Of a DNA stretch of 64,000 bases, positions 11,261 to 19,400 are shown piece by piece. Below the pieces are notes generated by a model. The model saw only the letters and a list, made by a program, of their open reading frames with translations, ran no database searches and was not told the origin of the DNA. How positions within the stretch are numbered: position 1 is the first letter of the stretch; the number at the start of each line of letters is the position of its first letter. Origin of the DNA: Methylophilus sp. 13 (GTDB lineage Bacteria; Pseudomonadota; Gammaproteobacteria; Burkholderiales; Methylophilaceae); assembly GCF_015354335.1 (NCBI RefSeq), contig NZ_JADKYR010000008.1, positions 27,552 through 91,551 of the forward strand, given 5' to 3'. Made by a program: the position numbers and the translations under genes.

Positions 11261-11944
11261 ATGTCCTTATCCATTCTGATTGTTGAAGATGAACTCTCGA
11301 TTGCCGAGACTTTAATCTATGCTTGTCAGGCAGAGAAAATTCAAACAACACATGTCAGCCTCGGTCAACAAGCGCTGGACATCACCCTGAAACAGTCATT
11401 TGATATGATTATTCTAGATATCGGACTCCCAGATATGACAGGGTTCGATGTTTGCAAGCGCTTAAGACACTTTTGCAATACACCCATTTTATTTCTAACT
11501 GCGCGTAATCATGAGGTGGACAGGATTTTGGGATTAGAAATTGGCGCAGATGACTATGTAACAAAGCCGTTTAGCCCCAGAGAAGTGGTGGCGCGCATTA
11601 AAGCCATTCAACGACGGCTGCAGCCACTGCCAGAGCACTCTCCTAACGGATTTCAACTGGATGAACATGGTAGTAGAATCTATTATCAACAACAGCTATT
11701 ACACCTGACACGTTATGAATACCTGCTATTGAAATCCATGATTTTGCAGCCCCACCGTGTATTCTCACGCGCCACATTAATGGACAGTATCTGGCAGTCA
11801 TCTGAAGACTCAACGGATCGAACAGTAGATACCCACATTAAAACCTTGCGTCAAAAACTCCGAGAAATTTCAACGCTGCACGATCTACCCGAGAGAGAGC
11901 TGATTGTGACGCATAGAGGCATGGGTTACAGCCTGCTGCGATAA
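11261..11944 (+). CDS. creB: Two-component response regulator CreB
   Basis: OmpR/PhoB-type response regulator. The receiver domain has acidic Glu9-Asp10, phospho-acceptor Asp53 (ILDIGLPD) and the conserved Lys in VTKPFSP; a winged-helix DNA-binding domain follows. It is close to E. coli CreB along its length (LGLEIGADDYVxKPFSPREV, THRGMGYSLR). ATG 11261 gives 227 residues, matching E. coli CreB at 229; the frame extends upstream to 11228, but without family similarity. It is followed by creC 7 bp later. The CreB target motif occurs before creD at 13406. Confidence 0.93.
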   Translation: MSLSILIVEDELSIAETLIYACQAEKIQTTHVSLGQQALDITLKQSFDMIILDIGLPDMTGFDVCKRLRHFCNTPILFLTARNHEVDRILGLEIGADDYVTKPFSPREVVARIKAIQRRLQPLPEHSPNGFQLDEHGSRIYYQQQLLHLTRYEYLLLKSMILQPHRVFSRATLMDSIWQSSEDSTDRTVDTHIKTLRQKLREISTLHDLPERELIVTHRGMGYSLLR

Positions 11945-11951
11945 CCACTAC

Positions 11952-13391
11952 ATGAAAATCAGCCTTAAAATTTTTCTTGGCTATTTTTTGCTCGTCGGTC
12001 TATCCGGCTGGTTTGTCTTGACAGTGTTTGTCGATGAGGTAAAACCGGGCGTAAGGCAAGCCATGGAAGATACCTTGGTAGACACCGCTCGTTTATTAGC
12101 GCAACTGGCGAAAGAGGACCTGAAACAAGGCAATATTCAACACGGGATATTTGCACGTGGACTATCCGACTATCAACAGATGCCAGGAGTAGCAAGCATT
12201 TGGGGCATTCCCAAACGCACCGCAGACTACCATGTTTACATCACCGATCACAAAGGTATTGTAGTCTTTGACTCCAAGCACGAGAGTGAGGGGCAAGACT
12301 ATTCGCGCTGGAATGATGTCTATCTGACACTGAATCACAAATATGGGGCACGGACGACACCTGTAGACCAGGCAAAGCCTGATGGCGAGACGGTGATGTA
12401 TGTCGCGGCACCTATCACTGACAACGGCAAGTTGATCGGCGTACTCACTGTCGCCAAATCCAACGGCACGATGCAACCATTTATTCTGCATGCCCAGGCA
12501 AAAATCATGCGCTGGGGTTTACTCTTGCTAGTATTGTCTTTGTGCCTGGGGATGTTATTCACTTGGCGCTTCACGCGTGCCATTCATCGATTAAGGGATT
12601 ATGCCATCGCAGTCAGCAAGGGTAAGAAGGCCGTCGCACCGAACTCTAGCAATGACGAATTGGCAGAACTGGCGCAAGCCATGAAAACCATGCGAGAAGA
12701 ACTCGATGGACACCAGCATGTGCAAGAAGCGATTCATCAATTGACGCATGAACTAAAAAGCCCCCTGACAGCCATTCAAGCGGCCATGGAGTTGATGACG
12801 CCTGAAATGCCAGAACAGGATCGTGCAAAATTTCTAAACAGTATCAAGATACAAGCCAATCGTCTGCATCAGATGGTACAAAATATTCTTGGTTTAGCCG
12901 CGCTGGAACAACAGCAAGCCCTTACGCATCCGATAAGTATCGACCTCTCTGATCTGGTCGAACAACAGCTCCAACTCATCCAAGACCGGGCCAACCAGAG
13001 GAATATCAAACTGTTAGCGACACTTGATCCATCACTGTCTATTGAAGGAGACGCTTTTCTCTGCGGTCAGGCCATTAGCAACCTGTTAGAGAACGCTCTG
13101 GATTTCAGCCCGGACAACAGTCATATTCAAATTGATTTGAGCCGGTCTGGCCAAACGGTCCAACTCAAAATTATGGACAGAGGCAGCGGCATCCCTGACT
13201 ATGCACTGGACAAGATCACCGAGAAGTTTTACTCGCTACCTCGACCTGCCAACACCCCTCGCGCAGGTCAGAAAAGCACAGGATTAGGCCTTAACTTTGT
13301 GCAGCAAATCATGTCACTGCATCATGGTCACGTCACCGTCATTAATGCTGCGACACAGGGGGTACTCGCTACACTGTCCTGGCGTGTTTAA
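11952..13391 (+). CDS. creC: Sensor histidine kinase CreC
   Basis: Membrane sensor kinase partner of CreB. One transmembrane helix at residues 8-28 and a second near 187-204 bracket a periplasmic sensor region of about 155 residues. HAMP, then the phospho-acceptor H266 in THELKSPLTAIQ, then a HATPase domain (NLLENALDFSP, DRGSGIPDYALDKITEKFYS, GLGLNFVQQI) follow. The length of 479 matches E. coli CreC (474). CreBC responds to carbon metabolism in E. coli and to beta-lactam or cell-wall damage in Aeromonas and Pseudomonas; the M23 peptidase in this cluster favours the cell-wall view. Confidence 0.92.
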   Translation: MKISLKIFLGYFLLVGLSGWFVLTVFVDEVKPGVRQAMEDTLVDTARLLAQLAKEDLKQGNIQHGIFARGLSDYQQMPGVASIWGIPKRTADYHVYITDHKGIVVFDSKHESEGQDYSRWNDVYLTLNHKYGARTTPVDQAKPDGETVMYVAAPITDNGKLIGVLTVAKSNGTMQPFILHAQAKIMRWGLLLLVLSLCLGMLFTWRFTRAIHRLRDYAIAVSKGKKAVAPNSSNDELAELAQAMKTMREELDGHQHVQEAIHQLTHELKSPLTAIQAAMELMTPEMPEQDRAKFLNSIKIQANRLHQMVQNILGLAALEQQQALTHPISIDLSDLVEQQLQLIQDRANQRNIKLLATLDPSLSIEGDAFLCGQAISNLLENALDFSPDNSHIQIDLSRSGQTVQLKIMDRGSGIPDYALDKITEKFYSLPRPANTPRAGQKSTGLGLNFVQQIMSLHHGHVTVINAATQGVLATLSWRV

Positions 13392-13405
13392 CTTACTCAC
13401 AGCAC

Positions 13406-13443
13406 TTCACACTCGCTTCACATTCAACACAACAAGGCTTCAC
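13406..13443 (+). promoter_or_regulatory. cre tag (CreB binding repeats) before creD
   Basis: TTCAC-N6-TTCAC is perfect at 13406-13421, and a third TTCAC lies at 13439-13443, so copies start at 13406, 13417 and 13439 (11-bp phasing, one step skipped). This is the published CreB recognition motif. A -10-like TATGCT (13454-13459) and a good ribosome-binding site AAGGAG follow before the creD ATG at 13487. Confidence 0.85.
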
Positions 13444-13486
13444 CAGGCGCTTTTATGCTGCAAACTCTTTTATCAAGGAGTTTGAA

Positions 13487-14818
13487 ATGCAGAAATCTCT
13501 TTTATACAAATCCATCGGCATCCTGGCGCTCATTCTCCTGATGTCGATGACCTTGGGGTTTGTGAATGATTTGATTATTGAACGTCAACAAAGGCAGACA
13601 ACTGTTGAAAACAATATTGCAAAATCCTCCACCCAAGCGCAAACAGTTACCGGCCCCATTCTAATCATTCCTTATGCCGAGCATTACACGGAAACAGTAG
13701 GCAAAGACAAAGAGGCCAAAGTGATAGAGCATCAGGATGAAGGGCTTTTTTACCTGTTACCTAGCACTATGGAAGTGACTGGCGACTTTGCACACAACTA
13801 TAAAAAACTGGGGCTATTTAAAGCACTCATGTATCAGTTTAATGGTGATATTTCAGGCGTATTCAATTTAAATAAAATTAAGATACAGACCCAGCATCGT
13901 AATGGCAGTATTCGCCTTGGGGACGCAAAACTGGTCATTGGGCTCAGTGACACCCGTGGAATAGACGGGCAGCCTGTATTGCATTGGGGTAGTCAGACAC
14001 TGCCTTTGAAACAAGGCACCCAGGTCAGTTTACTGAATACGGGGATTCATGCAGATTTGGGCAATATTCAATCCGAGCAGTCAACCATTAAATTTAAACT
14101 GAATCTTCATCTGCGAGGCATGCAGCAATTCAATCTCATTCCGTTAGCCGATAACAATCACGTACGCTTACGCTCGTCTTGGCAGCACCCTCATTTCGAT
14201 GGCAATTTTCTACCGGATACTGCAAGCCAGCATATCGATAGCAAAGGCTTTTCAGCACAATGGGAGACCTCCTCCCTGGCAAGCAATATTCAGGAAAAAC
14301 TGCTCACAGGATTAAGCCATAACGCCGGCAACTTGACGCTTGAAGCCATCTCAGTCGGCTTTATAGAGCCCATCAACATCTACAGCATGTCAGATCGTGC
14401 CACTAAATATGGTTTGTTATTTATTGGACTGACCTTTGCGGGTTTCTTTATTTTTGAGCTGATGAAGCAGCTGAGAATTCACCCGGCACAATACACCTTG
14501 GTTGGCCTGGCTATGGCAGTATTTTATTTACTGCTAATTTCACTGGCAGAACATATAGGATTCGGACCTGCCTACTTAATTGCCAGTCTTGCGTGCATCG
14601 GGTTAATCGGCTACTACCTGACCAACGTCATGCAAAGTACCCGCTATGGCGTCGCATTCTCAGCCAAGCTTGGCCTACTTTATGCCACGCTCTATGGCAT
14701 CTTGATCTCCGAAGACAATGCCTTACTGATGGGGGCGTTGCTAATTTTCAGCCTGCTCACACTCACCATGGTGCTCACCCGAAAAGTAAACTGGTATGCC
14801 CTAACAAACAACCAGTAA
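13487..14818 (+). CDS. creD: CreD inner-membrane protein
   Basis: Inner-membrane protein induced by CreBC; in Pseudomonas and Stenotrophomonas it supports envelope integrity. There is one N-terminal transmembrane helix, a large periplasmic domain of roughly residues 35-300 rich in beta-strands, then a run of four to six helices from about 305 to 430. The length of 443 is typical for CreD. AAGGAG sits 9 bp before the ATG. The cre tag lies 44-81 bp upstream, giving creD its own regulated promoter although creBC is just upstream. Confidence 0.93.
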   Translation: MQKSLLYKSIGILALILLMSMTLGFVNDLIIERQQRQTTVENNIAKSSTQAQTVTGPILIIPYAEHYTETVGKDKEAKVIEHQDEGLFYLLPSTMEVTGDFAHNYKKLGLFKALMYQFNGDISGVFNLNKIKIQTQHRNGSIRLGDAKLVIGLSDTRGIDGQPVLHWGSQTLPLKQGTQVSLLNTGIHADLGNIQSEQSTIKFKLNLHLRGMQQFNLIPLADNNHVRLRSSWQHPHFDGNFLPDTASQHIDSKGFSAQWETSSLASNIQEKLLTGLSHNAGNLTLEAISVGFIEPINIYSMSDRATKYGLLFIGLTFAGFFIFELMKQLRIHPAQYTLVGLAMAVFYLLLISLAEHIGFGPAYLIASLACIGLIGYYLTNVMQSTRYGVAFSAKLGLLYATLYGILISEDNALLMGALLIFSLLTLTMVLTRKVNWYALTNNQ

Positions 14819-14862
14819 ACCATCCGGGCAGTCATGCTGCCCGCCTACTCAAGGATACGCAC

Positions 14863-15372
14863 ATGAAAAAAGTATGGATTGGATTGCTGTGTTACATGAT
14901 TGTTTGCGCAGTCATGCCAGAGCATATTGGCATGCCAGTTCAACATGCCACTTCAAAAGACTGGAACCGTGACAGTTATTGGTTTTCGCCCTGGGGCGAG
15001 TCTGGTGTTCATAAAGGGATAGACATTTTTGCGCGAAAAGGTACCCCGGTATATGCATCTTGCACGGGGCTGGTTATTTTCACAGGGAATATCGATAGAG
15101 GCGGCAATGTCGTTTTGATGCTTTCCCCCAAAGGACGCATACACTATTACGCCCATTTAAATGCCCTTACAACCCACACTTTGGCAATCGTCGATCAACA
15201 AAATCAGATTGGTACGGTTGGAAATACAGGGAATGCATTTGGCAAACCACCTCACCTGCACTACAGTATTCTTCGCTTGCAACCCAATATCGCGGACTTC
15301 ACGCTGGAAACTCAAGGATGGAAAAAAATGTTTTATCTCAATCCTGGCCGACTCTTGGACCCATCAAAATAA
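14863..15372 (+). CDS. M23-family (LytM-like) peptidase
   Basis: Secreted zinc endopeptidase of the M23/LytM type, which usually cuts peptidoglycan cross-bridges. A short signal sequence (MKKVWIGLLCYMIVCAV) precedes the domain. Catalytic motifs are complete: HKGID (HxxxD), HYYAHLN and HLHY (HxH). At 169 residues it is a bare catalytic domain without LysM or coiled-coil parts. ATG 14863 was chosen because AAGGA stands about 8 bp upstream and a signal peptide follows; the longer frame from 14593 overlaps creD. It lies 44 bp after creD, so it is probably part of the CreB-controlled unit. Confidence 0.88.
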   Translation: MKKVWIGLLCYMIVCAVMPEHIGMPVQHATSKDWNRDSYWFSPWGESGVHKGIDIFARKGTPVYASCTGLVIFTGNIDRGGNVVLMLSPKGRIHYYAHLNALTTHTLAIVDQQNQIGTVGNTGNAFGKPPHLHYSILRLQPNIADFTLETQGWKKMFYLNPGRLLDPSK

Positions 15373-15387
15373 ATGCCATGTATCAGG

Positions 15388-16179
15388 CTACAAAAACCGC
15401 TTTGCCAGCCTCGCTTGTTGCTTCAAGCCCAGATTCACCAGCCTGGGCGCAACACCATTGAGCCAGGCAAAGAAGCTTTGCGGTTGCCCGATATACAGCT
15501 CTTGCTGGTCTTTGAGCAGCGCCTGGATAATTTTATCCGCAACAAATTGCGGTTCATCAATGGCTTGGCCGGACGCTTGCCACATGGCATTGGTGCGGTC
15601 GTCATTCATAGGCGTGGCGATAGCGCGTGGGGCGATATAGGTGACCCCGATGTTGCTATCAATGAGTTCGCGTCGCAAGGCCTGACTAAAGCCATGGATG
15701 GCAAATTTGCTGGCGCAGTAGGTGGCAAAATGCGGAAACCCCAGCGAACCAAAAATAGAGCCGACAAATGCCAGATGCCCGCGGCCGCGCTGGCTAAAAT
15801 AGCTGACAAATTCACGGCTTAATACCAAGGTCGCCGTGACATTGGTATGAATCATGTTGTCAATGTTCACTTCGGCCTGCTTGGCAAACTCGGTGAACTC
15901 GATGATGCCAGCATTGTTCATCAGCAAATCGACATGCCCCATCTCGCGCAAAGACTGCGTGAGCAGTTGACTGGCCATATTCGGCTGCGCCAGATCGGCA
16001 ACCATAATATGCGCCTTGCCGCCCTGGCTGGTGATTCTTTTTTGCAAGGCATGCAACTTGGCCGGATCTCGGCCAACGAGGCCGACGACGGCCCCTCTGG
16101 CACTCAACGCAAGCGCCAGCACGGAACCGAGGCCGCCGGTTGCACCGGTCAATACCACATGTAAATTACGCAACTCCAT
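15388..16179 (-). CDS. Short-chain dehydrogenase/reductase (SDR)
   Basis: Classical NAD(P)-dependent oxidoreductase. The cofactor motif TGATGGLG is at residues 11-18, NNAG at 88-91, and the catalytic set is Ser141, Tyr154 and Lys158 (YCASK). The C-terminal tail (residues 225-263) is basic and hydrophobic, as in SDRs that meet lipid substrates at membranes. Last gene of a four-gene minus-strand operon, 12 bp after the diiron oxidase gene. The substrate is unknown; from context it may reduce or oxidise an acyl-derived product made by the upstream enzymes. Confidence 0.88.
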   Translation of the reverse strand: MELRNLHVVLTGATGGLGSVLALALSARGAVVGLVGRDPAKLHALQKRITSQGGKAHIMVADLAQPNMASQLLTQSLREMGHVDLLMNNAGIIEFTEFAKQAEVNIDNMIHTNVTATLVLSREFVSYFSQRGRGHLAFVGSIFGSLGFPHFATYCASKFAIHGFSQALRRELIDSNIGVTYIAPRAIATPMNDDRTNAMWQASGQAIDEPQFVADKIIQALLKDQQELYIGQPQSFFAWLNGVAPRLVNLGLKQQARLAKRFL

Positions 16180-16191
16180 GACTGATGACTC

Positions 16192-16890
16192 CTAAGCTGC
16201 CTGGTGCAGCGTGTGATTGATTGCCGCTTGTGCCGCGACATGTTTAAAGATCTCGCCATACAAGCGGTAAAACCGTTTGGCCGCATGAATGATCGCTTGC
16301 TGGTCTTCTACGTTGGTCACTTGATTCATGAGACTTTCGTAGAAAGTGACATGGCTAATATCCAGCGACCCATGCGAAAACAGGTAGCTAAAGGCTTTTT
16401 TGGGCAACTGCAGGGCCTGCATGATTTTTTCGCCGGCCTGGGTGGCCACCGCTGTGCTGGTGCCTTCAAGCACTAACACCATGCCAAAAAAGCCCAGTGG
16501 ATTGACGCGGTGTATCATGTCGTAGGCATAAGCCACCATCACCTCGGTTGCATGGCAAGCGGCATCTTGCTCGGTTGCACTGTGACGCACCGACTCCTTG
16601 TCGCCACCGCAGGCTTCAATATCATTCAGCACCCATTCCTGATGCCCCATTTCTTCCTCGATATATTCACCAATCGCGGTCCGCAACCATTCATACTCGC
16701 CACTCAACCGGCCGCCGCAGGCCATCAGTAACGGCGTGGTGTGCTTGACGTGATGATAGGCTTGCGTCAGAAAAGCACGATAGGTTTCCAGGGTGATGTT
16801 GCCCTGTGCGCCTTGTTGGATCAAGGGCAAAGTCATTAAGGCGTTGCGTTCCTGCTCAGTGGCGCTCAATAATTGCTGATAAAAACTCAT
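16192..16890 (-). CDS. Haem-oxygenase-like diiron oxidase (HDO; TenA/CADD-like fold)
   Basis: All-alpha protein of 232 residues in the haem-oxygenase-like diiron oxidase superfamily (UndA, BesC, SznF and CADD are known members). The metal ligands are visible: acidic cluster Glu78-Glu80 with His83, then Glu142, His173, Asp177 and His180. The last four sit at almost the same positions and spacing as the CADD ligands, so an iron-dependent oxidation is likely; a TenA thiaminase role is not, because the metal set is intact. The stop/start overlap (ATGA) with the acyl ligase upstream means translational coupling. The ligase neighbour suggests an acyl or carboxylic substrate, as for UndA. Confidence 0.8.
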   Translation of the reverse strand: MSFYQQLLSATEQERNALMTLPLIQQGAQGNITLETYRAFLTQAYHHVKHTTPLLMACGGRLSGEYEWLRTAIGEYIEEEMGHQEWVLNDIEACGGDKESVRHSATEQDAACHATEVMVAYAYDMIHRVNPLGFFGMVLVLEGTSTAVATQAGEKIMQALQLPKKAFSYLFSHGSLDISHVTFYESLMNQVTNVEDQQAIIHAAKRFYRLYGEIFKHVAAQAAINHTLHQAA

Positions 16891-18383
16891 GCGGAAATTC
16901 CTTCATAAAGGGCGTTGATTTCTGCGGCATACGCGGCAGCAATCACATCGCGTTTTAACCGGCCATTGGCCGTCAGTTGTCCGTTTTGTGGGGTAAAGGG
17001 CTGCTTGGCATATATCACATCGCCCACTTGCGCATAATCAGGCAAGCCCTGATTCGCCCGTGCAATGCCTTGCGCCACTTGCGCCTGACTTGCCTGTGGT
17101 GCAAGCACCACCACCGCCACGTTATACGGCCTCGCTTCTCCAAACACACAAGCCTGTAACAATCCGGCCTGCTGAATCAATGTCGTTTCGACCCACTCTG
17201 GCGACACGTTGCGCCCGAATGAAGTAATAAACAGATTTTTTTTGCGGCCAGACAGGATCCAGTGACCTTCGGCATCCTGGCAGGCCAAATCGCCGGTCGG
17301 CAAGTAACCGTCCACATCAAGCGCTGGTTCAGTGATCGTCCCATCTGCCGCCATATACCCAGCGTAAATGGCTCCTTTGACCCACAACTCGCCGTGGCTA
17401 TCCACGCGCAATTGCACGTGCGGCAAGGGCTGACCAATACTGCCGGGCTGATTGGCCAGTGGGGTATTCAGTGTGACCACCGATGCACATTCGGACAAGC
17501 CATAGCCTTCGTATACCGGCAACCCCAGTGCATGTGCCTGTAACAGCAGCGCTGGCGCCACCTTGGCGCCCCCCACTGCGACAAAGCGCAACTGAGCCAG
17601 GGCCGACTGACCGGCTTGCAGGCAAGCCACCAGCGCACGCAACAACTCTGGAATCAAAATGGCCGTGGTGGCCTGGCTGGCTTGCAGGCCACGGTAGAGC
17701 TTGAAGATATCAAACTGGCTACCGCTAAAGCCAACGGCCTCGCAGCTGTAGACCACGACGGTGGTGCCAGAGATCAGGCTGGCATAAACGCCGGCGACAT
17801 TTTCCAACAAGGTGGCCAGTGGCAACACGCAAAAATGGCAGTCATCGTGGCCTGGTTTGACCTGTGTGCGAATCGAACTGGCAACTTGCCACATGTGGTC
17901 TTCGCTCAGGCACACGCCTTTGGGCGCGCCGGTCGTGCCAGAGGTATAAGTAATTTTGGCCACAGGCGCCGCCCTGTCATGCGCCTGCACGCGAAGCAGC
18001 GTGACCATCTTGTCGGCCACCTGCCATTCAGCAACTAGCGCAGCCTCGGGGAACAGGCCTAGCCAGACTGCGGGCGCATCGGTCAACACTAGGCTGACGC
18101 CTGCATCCAGAATGGCATGCTGCTTTTGCGTCGCAGAGAAAAAGGCGGCCACCGGTACATTGGTCCAGCCCGCCGCCAGTATCGCCAGATCCAGCACGAT
18201 CCAGGCCGGGCTATTATCAAGCGCCAAGGCGACACTGGCTTGCGGTGTCAACGTCATCAACGCCGAAGACACGCGCGTGATTTCTTTGGCAAGGGCAGCA
18301 TAGCTCAGTTGCGTCTGTGCGCCCTGTAAGGCAATCTGCCCGGGAACTTGAGCCGCCTGCGCTTGAATTTCGTTCAGTATCAT
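16887..18383 (-). CDS. AMP-dependent acyl-CoA/acyl-acid ligase
   Basis: Adenylate-forming enzyme of the ANL superfamily. The ATP loop TYTSGTTGAPKG lies at residues 146-157, the second motif is YEGYGLSECASV, and TGDLACQDAEG and GRKKNLFITSFGRNV mark the hinge. A C-terminal catalytic lysine is present in NGRLKRD. At 498 residues it is shorter than FadD-type synthetases (about 560). It should activate a carboxylic acid as acyl-AMP and load it on CoA or a carrier; no acyl carrier gene is adjacent. Second gene of the operon, 9 bp after the T_hemolysin gene and overlapping the next gene by 4 bp. Confidence 0.87.
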   Translation of the reverse strand: MILNEIQAQAAQVPGQIALQGAQTQLSYAALAKEITRVSSALMTLTPQASVALALDNSPAWIVLDLAILAAGWTNVPVAAFFSATQKQHAILDAGVSLVLTDAPAVWLGLFPEAALVAEWQVADKMVTLLRVQAHDRAAPVAKITYTSGTTGAPKGVCLSEDHMWQVASSIRTQVKPGHDDCHFCVLPLATLLENVAGVYASLISGTTVVVYSCEAVGFSGSQFDIFKLYRGLQASQATTAILIPELLRALVACLQAGQSALAQLRFVAVGGAKVAPALLLQAHALGLPVYEGYGLSECASVVTLNTPLANQPGSIGQPLPHVQLRVDSHGELWVKGAIYAGYMAADGTITEPALDVDGYLPTGDLACQDAEGHWILSGRKKNLFITSFGRNVSPEWVETTLIQQAGLLQACVFGEARPYNVAVVVLAPQASQAQVAQGIARANQGLPDYAQVGDVIYAKQPFTPQNGQLTANGRLKRDVIAAAYAAEINALYEGISA

Positions 18384-18392
18384 GATCGGGGC

Positions 18393-19034
18393 TTATAAAG
18401 GATCAGCCACACCGCGAATCGCCACAATTTGCGGGATATGTTTGTAGTAGCTGCCCCATTTTGCACGTTCTTGCGCGTCCAGACGATCAGGATTCGCCGC
18501 CGCTAATGGATATAAGTCTCGCCCACCCTTGATCAGGCCATTTTGCAAACTGTGATGTGCGGTCGCAACGCCCCAAGGTAAATTCATACTCAGGCTATGT
18601 TGAATCACATGCGCAATCAGCACGCCGGCATTACGCGGATTGGCCACCGCCAGGTTACCAAAATAGGTGATTTCCTCACGTGCAATGTCGCGGCCAAGCT
18701 GGCGCGACATCAACTGCTCAATCGGCTCATCAATATACTGCTCGAGAAACAGACGGCCATGGGCGGCATGATGCAAACCAAAGGCGGCCATCAGCACACC
18801 ACTGGCATCCCGCAAGGCCACCAATTGCGGCATAAACTGGCTGACTTCTGCACCATACATCTGTTTAAACACCGCAGCAATAAAGGCCTCCACCTCCTGA
18901 CGGCAGGGGGCCCCCTGCTCGACCAGGTGTCCGGTAATTTCATTGACCTGATAACGCTTGGCCTGGGCAAAGTCTCTCAGCTCATAGGCAGAGGCCGCGT
19001 GATAAAATGCTGTGTTTGGTTCTGAATGTAACAT
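18393..19034 (-). CDS. T_hemolysin (thermostable haemolysin) family protein, probably an acyltransferase-like fold
   Basis: 213-residue cytoplasmic protein resembling the family named after Vibrio delta-VPH haemolysin. There is no signal peptide and no transmembrane segment, so a secreted toxin role is unlikely here. The middle region (ITYFGNLAVANPRNAGVLIAHV) looks like the cofactor-binding strand-helix of GNAT-type N-acyltransferases; that is inference. First gene of a tight operon with an acyl ligase, a diiron oxidase and an SDR. Paired TGCA boxes lie 110-163 bp upstream. Confidence 0.75.
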   Translation of the reverse strand: MLHSEPNTAFYHAASAYELRDFAQAKRYQVNEITGHLVEQGAPCRQEVEAFIAAVFKQMYGAEVSQFMPQLVALRDASGVLMAAFGLHHAAHGRLFLEQYIDEPIEQLMSRQLGRDIAREEITYFGNLAVANPRNAGVLIAHVIQHSLSMNLPWGVATAHHSLQNGLIKGGRDLYPLAAANPDRLDAQERAKWGSYYKHIPQIVAIRGVADPL

Positions 19035-19117
19035 GTCAACCGTCTCGCAAAGAATGCTCTTGGGCTTTCATTTGCAATCCTTATGCCAGATCAATTTATA
19101 CTTATAAATCATCATCT

Positions 19118-19197
19118 TAATCAAAAGCCACCCCACAAATCCCTGCATATTTTGCAGCCTTTTAAAGGCTGTGTATTCAGCTTCTGCACATTTTGCA
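19118..19197 (-). promoter_or_regulatory. Second paired TGCA-N5-TGCA box set, 41 bp apart
   Basis: TGCATATTTTGCA (19144-19156) and TGCACATTTTGCA (19185-19197) start 41 bp apart, exactly as at 9416 and 9457. On the minus strand TTTTGATTA (19118-19126) follows 17 bp beyond the proximal box, towards the operon starting at 19034. The spacer holds AGCCTTT-T-AAAGGCT (19156-19170). The distal box carries GTGCA and the proximal box ATGCA in both sets when read on the minus strand, so the orientation is also conserved. It might also serve the PAP2/eptA genes on the other strand. Confidence 0.55.
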
Positions 19198-19251
19198 GAG
19201 GCTGATCGTCTATGAGCTGGCGCAGCCCTGTCAAGGATACAGTGTTTTCCC

Positions 19252-19317
19252 AATGCAAATCAGTCGTTTACCTTAGTATTAACGACGTGTACGGGAATGT
19301 GGCACACGGTTTGCATT
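19252..19317. promoter_or_regulatory. Inverted repeats before the PAP2-eptA unit
   Basis: In the 366-bp gap 19035-19400, besides the TGCA boxes, GTCGTT-N12-AACGAC (19263-19286) is a perfect inverted repeat nested inside a wider one, AATGCAAA (19252-19259) and TTTGCATT (19310-19317). They lie 84-149 bp before the PAP2 start and may be regulator sites; no matching factor is known to me. Confidence 0.3.
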
Positions 19318-19400
19318 TCATGTCCACGTTTTTGAAAACAAGAGACGCACGTCCAGCCCATCGTGCGAAGATGGATAAAAACAGGCATACACACTAAGCG

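Noticed and set aside
18393..19034. T_hemolysin protein as a secreted toxin
   Set aside because: No signal peptide or secretion partner; operon with metabolic enzymes suggests a cytoplasmic role.
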